Part shown: positions 1 to 5,270 of the stretch, in pieces
Layout of the letters: each line of letters opens with the position of its first letter
How positions within the stretch are numbered: position 1 is the first letter of the stretch
Source: Hungatella sp. UBA3048
Lineage (GTDB): Bacteria > Bacillota > Clostridia > Lachnospirales > Lachnospiraceae
Assembly: GCA_002367105.1 (NCBI GenBank)
Contig: DFCS01000048.1
Span: 238 to 7,545 of the forward strand
Direction of reading: 5' to 3'
Length of the DNA: 7,308 bases
Position numbers and translations under genes: made by a program
Notes under the pieces: generated by a model
Database searches by the model: none
Told to the model about the DNA's origin: nothing
The model's input: the letters and a program-made list of their open reading frames with translations, nothing else

Positions 1-829
1 ACCCGAAGGACCGGAAGGACCCGAAGGACCGGAAGGACCTCAGGGACCACAGGGACCACAAGGACCACAAGGACTACAAGGACTACAAGGACCACAAGGA
101 CCGGAAGGACCGGAAGGACCTGAAGGACCGGAAGGACCTCAGGGACCGCAGGGACCGCAAGGACCTCAGGGACTACAAGGACCTCAAGGACCTGAAGGAC
201 CTGAAGGACCCGAAGGACCTCAGGGGCCGCAGGGACCGCAAGGACCTCAGGGACCGCAAGGACTTCAGGGACCCCAGGGGCCAACCGGACCGACCGGACC
301 GACTGGACCAACTGGTGCTACTGGTGCTACTGGTGCTGCCGGTGCTGACGGCGCTGACGGAGCTGACGGAGCTACTGGTGCTCAAGGACCGACCGGACCG
401 ACTGGACCTGCAGGACCATTTACGCAATTACGGGGATTTGACCTGCAGCTCACTGGAGGTACCTCAGTAGCAAATGGAAACCGTGTAATATTCAATACCA
501 TTTTGAATAACCAGAGCCTTAATATTTCTTATAACACAACAACAGGCGTTGCAACACTTAATGCAGAACAAAATTACTATGTATCCTGGTGGGTAGCTAC
601 AGGTGGCGCAGGCCCAGCTACTTTTGTGGAATTTTCTTTAGAGATCAATGGAAGCAGCGGTATAGCATCATGCTCGCCAATCGTAACAGGCCAGTTAAGC
701 GGAATCACCCTGATTACGGTAGGCGCAGTCCCATCCACCATTGCACTCGTTAACACAACCGGGCAGACCGTTTCTTACGGTGCGACCCCAGTTCAGGCAC
801 ACATGACTATTTTCCAGGTTTCCCAGTAA
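1..829 (+). CDS. Collagen-like surface/exosporium protein, 5' end outside window
   Basis: One reading frame (codons starting at position 2) is open from the left edge to the TAA at 827-829, giving 275 visible residues; the true start and N-terminus are missing. Residues 3-140 are 46 uninterrupted Gly-X-Y triplets: GPE, GPQ and GLQ blocks, then GPT, GAT, GAD and GPT, ending GPA-GPF. The remaining 135 residues are a non-collagenous domain rich in beta-strand-like, Thr/Val/Ile/Asn sequence (segments such as YYVSWWVATGG and FSLEING, ending TIFQVSQ). It resembles the C-terminal trimerising, TNF-like domain of BclA-type exosporium glycoproteins. Known for that family: the tail nucleates a trimer, the Gly-X-Y part forms a triple-helical stalk, and Thr in the Y position is often glycosylated. 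Location on spore or cell surface is inferred. The collagen stretch has no Lys, Arg or His, so it is purely acidic or neutral. A hairpin terminator follows at 866-903. Collagen-like identity is certain; exosporium placement is not. Confidence 0.93.
   Translation, partial: PEGPEGPEGPEGPQGPQGPQGPQGLQGLQGPQGPEGPEGPEGPEGPQGPQGPQGPQGLQGPQGPEGPEGPEGPQGPQGPQGPQGPQGLQGPQGPTGPTGPTGPTGATGATGAAGADGADGADGATGAQGPTGPTGPAGPFTQLRGFDLQLTGGTSVANGNRVIFNTILNNQSLNISYNTTTGVATLNAEQNYYVSWWVATGGAGPATFVEFSLEINGSSGIASCSPIVTGQLSGITLITVGAVPSTIALVNTTGQTVSYGATPVQAHMTIFQVSQ
8..277 (+). repeat. Three tandem 90-bp super-repeats inside the Gly-X-Y region
   Basis: Beyond the 9-bp Gly-X-Y period, the DNA has a 90-bp (10-triplet) period: units 8-97, 98-187 and 188-277. 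Each unit encodes three or four GPE, four or five GPQ, one or two GLQ, and a closing GPQ. Glycine is almost always GGA, while proline third bases vary freely (CCA, CCC, CCG, CCT). The Gln block at 134-169 matches 215-250 at 35 of 36 bases, a recent-looking copy. The array probably continues left of the window. Such in-frame arrays are prone to length change by slippage or unequal recombination. Confidence 0.85.
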
Positions 830-865
830 TACTGATTCAAAGTCTTTTAAAGATCTATGATTTTT

Positions 866-903
866 AAAAATGCGTCGGAAGCATATACTTCCGACGCATT
901 TTT
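866..903. terminator. Bidirectional rho-independent terminator between collagen-like gene and cls
   Basis: A perfect 16-bp inverted repeat, AAAAATGCGTCGGAAG (866-881) with its complement at 888-903, is separated by the 6-nt loop CATATA. The core is GC-rich and is bounded by five A on the left and five T on the right, so a U-tract follows the stem whichever strand is transcribed. It lies 36 nt after the plus-strand stop at 829 and 29 nt after the minus-strand stop of cls at 933, so it should end both convergent transcripts. Confidence 0.92.
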
Positions 904-932
904 ACATAAACAGCACTTTATTTCCTATTGCT

Positions 933-2483
933 CTACATAAGCGGTGCAAACAATCTGAGCGCCCGACCTGCCAAAACTTCATACCAGGGATAATTTCTGC
1001 AATCTTCCATGGTGATCCTACGGCATTGGGCCAGAGTGTCATGAAAATCCCTCTGTATATCCTGAATAACTTCATTCCGATACAGATAGACGGCACATTC
1101 AAAATGAAGATAAAGGCTTCTGAAATCCATATTAATGGTTCCGACTACTGCCTTGATGTCATCACTTGCGTATACCTTGGCATGGACAAAGCCTGGTATG
1201 TACTCGTAAATCTGGACCCCGGCTCTTATCAGCTCTCCATAATGAGACCTTGCAAGCAGAAACGCATATTTCTTATCCGGAATCCCCGGCATGATGATAA
1301 CGACCTCCACGCCCCGCTTGGCAGCAAAAGTAAGAGCCTGGATTATCTCATAATCCAGAATCAGATATGGTGTCATAATGTGAACATAATGTCTGGCAGA
1401 GTTTATGATATCCAGATAAACTTGTTCCCCAACCGATTCCTGGTCCAAAGGGCTATCCCCGTAAGGAATTACAAATCCATCCATGCTAAGCTCCAAGGGA
1501 TAAAAATATTCCGGATCTCTTAAATATTTCCCATAGTCTTCAGGCCCTTTTTCTGAAATGTTCCACATCTGCAGAAACATCATGGTAAAGCTGGTAACGG
1601 CGTCCCCCTTCAGCATGATTCCTGTATCCTTCCAATGGCCAAAACGCACACGCCGGTTTATATATTCATCTGCCAGATTTACTCCTCCGGTAAAAGCTGT
1701 AAGACCGTCCACCACCAGGATTTTTCTATGGTCCCGGTTGTTCTGGTAGGTGGTAAACGCAGGCTTAATGGGAGAAAACATCTTTGCATTTATTCCCCTT
1801 GCCTGTAATTCCTTTGGATAGCTAAAGGGAAGCAGGGTCAGGGAACACATGCCATCATACATGAACCGGACTTCCACCCCCTCTTTTGCCTTTCTCTCCA
1901 GAATTTCCAATATGGCTTCCCACATTTCCCCGCGTTCTACAATAAAAAATTCCATAAAAATAAACCGTTTTGCACCCTCCAGCTCCTTCTTCATCTCTTC
2001 AAACATGGCTTCACCCACCGGAAAATACTGTACATTCGTATTTTTATATGCCGGGTAATGGCCTGAATGTCTGATATAGTAAGCCAGATTGGCATTTCGC
2101 CTGCTGATTCTGGACAAATCCTCCATGACCCTCGGGCTCTGGGTCAGATAGGTTTCCGTATTTTCCATGTTGACCCGCAGCCGTTTATTTGCCAGCTTTC
2201 CCACAATCTGCAGCTCCACAAACAGATAAAAAAACGTTCCAAACACAGGAACAGCTGCGATTGGGATCATCCAGGCCAGCTTAAAGCTCGGATTTTCCTC
2301 TTTGTTCAGAATATAAATGATAACAAATGCACCGAGCAGAGCAGAACCACCATAGAAATAAGCGAGATAACGGCTTAAAAAGCGGTATGCCGCAAAAAGA
2401 ATTGCCACTTGTATGATAAGAGAAACGACCGCAAACGTAGTCCGGCCAAAAATAATCCTCAGCATTCTCCTGATCAGTTTCAT
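933..2483 (-). CDS. cls: Cardiolipin synthase (PLD superfamily)
   Basis: The 516-residue product has the layout of bacterial Cls. Two or three hydrophobic segments (about 15-36, 43-59 and 67-91; PLDc_N region) anchor it in the membrane, and two phospholipase D catalytic motifs follow. HKD1 is H252-x-K254-x4-D259, followed by the typical FTGGVNLADEYI. HKD2 is H434-x-K436-x4-D441, followed by GTINMDFRS. Known reaction: two phosphatidylglycerol molecules give cardiolipin plus glycerol, through a phosphohistidine intermediate. Both motifs are intact and the length is normal. A longer reading would begin at a GTG at 2490-2492, but that codon overlaps the AGGAGG at 2492-2497. The ATG at 2481-2483 sits 8 nt from the same site and is the better start. 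The gene has its own promoter (2530-2558) and is separated from the upstream metY-type gene by 165 bp containing a terminator, so it is probably monocistronic. Confidence 0.96.
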   Translation of the reverse strand: MKLIRRMLRIIFGRTTFAVVSLIIQVAILFAAYRFLSRYLAYFYGGSALLGAFVIIYILNKEENPSFKLAWMIPIAAVPVFGTFFYLFVELQIVGKLANKRLRVNMENTETYLTQSPRVMEDLSRISRRNANLAYYIRHSGHYPAYKNTNVQYFPVGEAMFEEMKKELEGAKRFIFMEFFIVERGEMWEAILEILERKAKEGVEVRFMYDGMCSLTLLPFSYPKELQARGINAKMFSPIKPAFTTYQNNRDHRKILVVDGLTAFTGGVNLADEYINRRVRFGHWKDTGIMLKGDAVTSFTMMFLQMWNISEKGPEDYGKYLRDPEYFYPLELSMDGFVIPYGDSPLDQESVGEQVYLDIINSARHYVHIMTPYLILDYEIIQALTFAAKRGVEVVIIMPGIPDKKYAFLLARSHYGELIRAGVQIYEYIPGFVHAKVYASDDIKAVVGTINMDFRSLYLHFECAVYLYRNEVIQDIQRDFHDTLAQCRRITMEDCRNYPWYEVLAGRALRLFAPLM

Positions 2484-2491
2484 CTTGTGCA

Positions 2492-2497
2492 CCTCCT
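2492..2497 (-). promoter_or_regulatory. Ribosome binding site that fixes the cls start
   Basis: AGGAGG on the minus strand lies 8 nt upstream of the ATG at 2481-2483. The alternative GTG three codons further upstream (2490-2492) overlaps this site by one base and so would have no usable spacing. This supports the 516-residue reading over the 519-residue one. Confidence 0.85.
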
Positions 2498-2529
2498 ATG
2501 CTGCCAATTCAATGAATCATATCTTTTTA

Positions 2530-2558
2530 ATTATACAGCCTGCCTCTTTATCTTGCAA
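2530..2558 (-). promoter_or_regulatory. Sigma-A-type promoter of cls
   Basis: On the minus strand, TTGCAA (2553-2558) and a perfect TATAAT (2530-2535) are separated by exactly 17 nt. The expected start point is near 2523, giving a leader of about 40 nt before the ATG at 2483 that includes the AGGAGG site. The promoter lies downstream of the terminator of the preceding gene, which fits independent expression of cls. Confidence 0.75.
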
Positions 2559-2576
2559 CATCCGGCAGGCTCTGTA
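2533..2576. repeat. Dyad over the cls promoter, candidate operator
   Basis: AGCCTGCC (2537-2544) is repeated inverted as GGCAGGCT (2564-2571) with 19 nt between. The symmetry continues outward as ATACA on the left and TGTAT on the right if two extra bases are allowed in the right arm. The left arm fills part of the -10/-35 spacer, the right arm lies just upstream of -35, and the -35 hexamer is enclosed. The element is upstream of the inferred start point, so it would not be in the cls transcript, and no T-run follows it on the minus strand. That favours a protein-binding site over an RNA hairpin, but no regulator is identified. Confidence 0.45.
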
Positions 2577-2593
2577 TCCTTTTCAAAGATGTC

Positions 2594-2631
2594 AAAAACA
2601 ACGGGAAAACTGCTATACCGCAGTCTTCCCG
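2594..2631 (-). terminator. Rho-independent terminator of the O-acetylhomoserine sulfhydrylase gene
   Basis: Read on the minus strand, CGGGAAGACTGC (2631-2620) pairs with GCAGTTTTCCCG (2613-2602) over 12 bp with one mismatch, across a 6-nt loop. A T-rich tail, TTGTTTTT, follows. It starts 18 nt past the TAA of the gene ending at 2649. Confidence 0.85.
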
Positions 2632-2648
2632 CTCCTCATACTTTTCTT

Positions 2649-3932
2649 TTACTGTTCCAGTGCCTGTCTGATATCTTCCATAATATCCTCTGCATTTTCG
2701 ATACCAACACTCAGCCGGATCATGGACGGATCAACTCCTGCTTCAACAAGCTGTTCATCCGTCAACTGTCTGTGGGTATGACTTGCAGGATGCAAAACGG
2801 AAGTACGCGCATCTGCCACATGAGTCACAATAGCTGCCAGCTTCAGTCTATCCATAAACTTAACAGCAGCTTCCCTTCCTCCCTTTAAACCAAAGGAGAT
2901 TACACCGCAAGTGCCGTCAGGCATATATTTTTTTGCCAGTTCATGATATTCGTCCCCCTCCAGACCCGGATATTTGATCCAAGCAACATCTTCCCTTGAG
3001 TTTAAATACTGCGCCACCTTTAATGCATTTTCGCAATGACGGGGAACCCGAAGATGCAGGGTTTCCAGACCAAGGTTTAAAAGGAAAGAGTTCATTGGGG
3101 AGGGAATCGCACCTAAATCTCTCATCAGCTGAGTAGTCGCTTTTGTAATATAGGCCTTTTTCCCAAACTTCTGGGTATATACAATGCCATGGTAGGATTC
3201 ATCGGGTGCAGTAAGCCCCGGATACCGCTCTGCATGAGCCTCCCAGTCAAAGTTTCCGCTGTCAACGATACAGCCGCCTACGCTGGTGGCATGTCCATCC
3301 ATGTATTTAGTTGTAGAATGTGTTACGATATCTGCACCCCATTCAAAAGGACGGCAGTTGATCGGAGTTGCAAACGTATTATCCACAATCAGAGGAACAC
3401 CGTGCTTATGTGCAAGCCCTGCAAACTTCTCTATATCAAGAACCACAAGAGACGGATTGCCGATGGTTTCACCAAATACTGCCTTTGTATTTGGCTTAAA
3501 TGCCTTTAAAAGCTCTTCTTCTGAAAGTCCCGGATCCACCAGAGTGGATTCAATCCCCATCTTTTTTAAGGTTACGGTAAACAGGTTGGTGGAGCCGCCG
3601 TAAATTGTAGCAGAGCTTATTACATGGTCCCCCTCCTGGCAGATGTTTAGCAACGCATAAAAATTGGCAGCCTGTCCGGAAGATGTCAGCATTGCAGCCT
3701 CTCCGCCTTCCAGCTCGCAGATCTTAGATGCCACCGCATCATTGGTAGGATTTGCCAGTCTGGTATAAAAATACCCCTCATCCTCCAAATCAAACAGCCT
3801 TCCCATCTTATCGCTGTCATCATACTTAAATGTTGTGCTTTGAAAAATCGGAAGCACCCTGGCTTCGCCGCTTTTCGGCTGCCAGCCGCCCTGTATGCAA
3901 ACCGTCTCTCTGGAACGCATGTTCTGACTCAT
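2649..3932 (-). CDS. metY: O-acetylhomoserine sulfhydrylase (Cys/Met metabolism PLP enzyme)
   Basis: This 427-residue protein is a full-length member of the Cys/Met-metabolism PLP-enzyme family (fold type I). The PLP lysine is K209 in HSTTKYMDGH. D184 (DNTFATP) would hold the pyridine nitrogen, Y56 and R58 the cofactor phosphate from the partner subunit, Y111 the active-site tyrosine, and R406 in IRLSVGIE the substrate carboxylate. The residue two after the active-site Tyr is Gly113, where methionine gamma-lyases carry a catalytic Cys. That, the length and the SVLHPASHTHRQL segment favour O-acetylhomoserine aminocarboxypropyltransferase, which makes homocysteine from O-acetylhomoserine and sulfide in the cytoplasm. 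Gamma-lyase side activity cannot be excluded. The start ATG at 3930-3932 has AGGAGG 7 nt upstream. The gene is divergent from the DUF362 gene and ends in its own terminator. I see no SAM-riboswitch-like leader in the 147-bp upstream gap. Confidence 0.93.
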   Translation of the reverse strand: MSQNMRSRETVCIQGGWQPKSGEARVLPIFQSTTFKYDDSDKMGRLFDLEDEGYFYTRLANPTNDAVASKICELEGGEAAMLTSSGQAANFYALLNICQEGDHVISSATIYGGSTNLFTVTLKKMGIESTLVDPGLSEEELLKAFKPNTKAVFGETIGNPSLVVLDIEKFAGLAHKHGVPLIVDNTFATPINCRPFEWGADIVTHSTTKYMDGHATSVGGCIVDSGNFDWEAHAERYPGLTAPDESYHGIVYTQKFGKKAYITKATTQLMRDLGAIPSPMNSFLLNLGLETLHLRVPRHCENALKVAQYLNSREDVAWIKYPGLEGDEYHELAKKYMPDGTCGVISFGLKGGREAAVKFMDRLKLAAIVTHVADARTSVLHPASHTHRQLTDEQLVEAGVDPSMIRLSVGIENAEDIMEDIRQALEQ

Positions 3933-3976
3933 CTTATATCCTCCTGTGAACCGTAGTCATTTGCTTCTCCTAGTTT

Positions 3977-4006
3977 AGCATAAATAGTTCTGGAAATAAA
4001 GTCCAA
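3977..4006 (-). promoter_or_regulatory. Possible promoter of the sulfhydrylase gene
   Basis: On the minus strand, TTGGAC (4001-4006) and TATGCT (3977-3982) are 18 nt apart. Both are only partial matches to consensus, so this is a tentative call. It would give a leader of about 38 nt before the ATG at 3932. The -35 element is back to back with the -35 of the divergent plus-strand promoter. Confidence 0.3.
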
Positions 4007-4015
4007 ATTGCCTTC

Positions 4016-4044
4016 TTGAATTCCTTGATTATTTACAGTATAAT
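4016..4044 (+). promoter_or_regulatory. Sigma-A-type promoter of the DUF362 gene
   Basis: TTGAAT (4016-4021) and a perfect TATAAT (4039-4044) are separated by exactly 17 nt. The expected start is near 4051, giving a leader of roughly 29 nt with an AAAGGAG ribosome binding site (4067-4073) 6 nt before the ATG at 4080. It lies in the divergent gap shared with the sulfhydrylase gene. Confidence 0.8.
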
Positions 4045-4079
4045 AAGCGGTATCATATTACGGATTAAAGGAGACCGAA

Positions 4080-5186
4080 ATGGAAAAATCAAAGGTTTTT
4101 TATACGAGCTTTCATGCCACCTTTCAGGAAAACCTTCCTCAGAAATTTAAGAGACTTATAAAAACTGCCGGAATGCTGGAGCAGATTGATTTTCAGAATA
4201 AATATGCAGCCATAAAGATTCACTTCGGCGAGCTTGGAAACCTGTCATTTCTCCGTCCCAATTATGCGAAAGCAGTGGTGGATCTTGTAAAATCCCAGGG
4301 CGGAAAACCATTTTTAACGGATTGCAACACATTGTATGTGGGAAGCCGGAAAAATGCTCTGGACCACTTGGATACCGCTTATGAAAATGGCTTTTCCCCC
4401 TTTTCAACCGGATGCCATGTTTTAATTGCAGACGGCTTAAAAGGAACTGACGAAAGCCTGGTTCCCATTAACGGGGAATACATAAAGGAAGCAAAAATCG
4501 GACGGGCTGTTATGGATGCCGATATCTTTATTTCTCTTACCCATTTTAAGGGCCATGAAAGCACCGGCTTTGGCGGAGCTTTGAAAAACATCGGAATGGG
4601 CTGCGGCTCACGGGCAGGAAAGATGGAGATGCATAACTCCGGTAAGCCCCATGTAAGCGAAGAAACCTGCATCGGCTGTCACGCCTGTGAGAAGAACTGC
4701 GCCCACAGCGCCATCTCTTTCCAGGATAAAAAGGCTTTCATTGACCATAACAGGTGCGTAGGCTGCGGCCGCTGCATCGGAGTCTGTCCTGTGGATGCCG
4801 TTGAGACAGACTATGATGAGTCCAATGACATCCTGAACTACAAAATTGCAGAATACACCCAGGCAGTACTCGGTGACCGGCCAAATTTCCACATCAGTCT
4901 GGTTATGGATGTATCTCCTTACTGCGACTGCCATTCAGAAAACGATATCCCCATTATACCTAATGTAGGTATGTTTGCTTCCTTTGACCCGGTAGCTCTT
5001 GATGTGGCCTGTGCAGACGCCGTAAACCGCCAGCCTGTTATGGCAGGAAGCATACTGGAAAAGCACGGCAGCCATCACCATGACCATTTTAAAGACACTC
5101 ATCCCAACACAAACTGGAAATCCTCCATTGAACACGCGGTTAAAATCGGTCTGGGCAGCGCGGAATACGAATTAATTACGCTGTAA
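4080..5186 (+). CDS. DUF362 domain protein with two [4Fe-4S] ferredoxin motifs
   Basis: This 368-residue, apparently cytoplasmic protein has no signal peptide or membrane segment. Residues about 1-190 and 260-365 resemble DUF362 (conserved-looking stretches AAIKIHFGE, LTDCNTLYVGSR, ISLTHFKGHESTGFGGALKNIGMGC and FASFDPVALDVACADAV). A bacterial-ferredoxin-like insert lies between them. The first cluster motif is C197-x2-C200-x2-C203-x3-C207, followed by Ala rather than the usual Pro. The second is C226-x2-C229-x2-C232-x3-C236-Pro. A further Cys pair (C282, C284) and a His-rich stretch (H332-H334, H336) lie near the C-terminus and could bind metal. Electron transfer is inferred from the cluster motifs. 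Family members occur widely in anaerobes, but I know no established reaction or partner. It has its own promoter and terminator and no co-transcribed neighbour to suggest a pathway. The start is supported by AAAGGAG 6 nt upstream. Confidence 0.92.
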   Translation: MEKSKVFYTSFHATFQENLPQKFKRLIKTAGMLEQIDFQNKYAAIKIHFGELGNLSFLRPNYAKAVVDLVKSQGGKPFLTDCNTLYVGSRKNALDHLDTAYENGFSPFSTGCHVLIADGLKGTDESLVPINGEYIKEAKIGRAVMDADIFISLTHFKGHESTGFGGALKNIGMGCGSRAGKMEMHNSGKPHVSEETCIGCHACEKNCAHSAISFQDKKAFIDHNRCVGCGRCIGVCPVDAVETDYDESNDILNYKIAEYTQAVLGDRPNFHISLVMDVSPYCDCHSENDIPIIPNVGMFASFDPVALDVACADAVNRQPVMAGSILEKHGSHHHDHFKDTHPNTNWKSSIEHAVKIGLGSAEYELITL

Positions 5187-5228
5187 TTCTGCAATGTTTC
5201 AGAAATACGCTTTATGTAATCCATAAAG
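5187..5228. repeat. Two small hairpins preceding the terminator
   Basis: Directly after the DUF362 stop, TTCTG (5187-5191) can pair with CAGAA (5200-5204). CTTTATG (5210-5216) pairs perfectly with CATAAAG (5222-5228) over a 5-nt loop. The last four bases of the second hairpin are also the foot of the terminator stem that follows, so the two share bases there. The stems are short and AT-rich; a role in mRNA 3'-end stability is possible but unproven. Confidence 0.4.
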
Positions 5229-5268
5229 AGTGGAGGGCGCAAAAGTACTGCGCCCTCCACTCTTTTTT
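5225..5268. terminator. Rho-independent terminator between DUF362 and LtaS-like genes
   Basis: A perfect 16-bp stem, AAAGAGTGGAGGGCGC (5225-5240) with its complement at 5250-5265, encloses a 9-nt loop that can close by one more A-T pair. On the plus strand it runs into a T-tract (5263-5268), a strong terminator for the DUF362 gene. On the minus strand the tail TTTAT is weaker, but the stem lies only 5 nt beyond the stop of the LtaS-like gene, so it probably serves both convergent genes. Confidence 0.9.
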
Positions 5269-5270
5269 AC

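Noticed and set aside
1..420. CRISPR array or non-coding minisatellite
   Set aside because: The repeat period is 9 bp (and 90 bp) in perfect codon phase, with Gly-X-Y in one open frame and no unique spacers.
173..427. Minus-strand open frame encoding a Ser/Arg-rich 84-residue peptide
   Set aside because: It is the complement of the GGA-CCN-CAR/GAR repeat; the low-complexity Ser-Arg-Leu product is a by-product of the collagen codons on the plus strand.
503..829. Separate small plus-strand gene starting at 503
   Set aside because: The TTG there is an internal codon of the collagen-like frame, which is open without a stop from position 2, and no ribosome binding site precedes it.
870..1523. 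Plus-strand 217-residue open frame
   Set aside because: It starts inside the terminator hairpin and runs antisense to cls, whose two catalytic motifs prove the minus strand is coding; the product resembles nothing I know.
2067..2888. Plus-strand open frames over the cls N-terminus, the intergenic gap and the sulfhydrylase C-terminus
   Set aside because: They lie antisense to well-supported genes, cross a promoter and a terminator, and have no ribosome binding site or recognisable domain.
3933..4079. SAM (S-box) or T-box riboswitch upstream of the sulfhydrylase gene
   Set aside because: The whole gap is 147 bp, contains promoters for both directions, and shows no terminator/antiterminator hairpin or recognisable S-box core on the minus strand.
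4379..5135. Minus-strand open frames opposite the DUF362 gene
   Set aside because: They are shadows of a gene with intact ferredoxin motifs, a promoter and a terminator on the plus strand.
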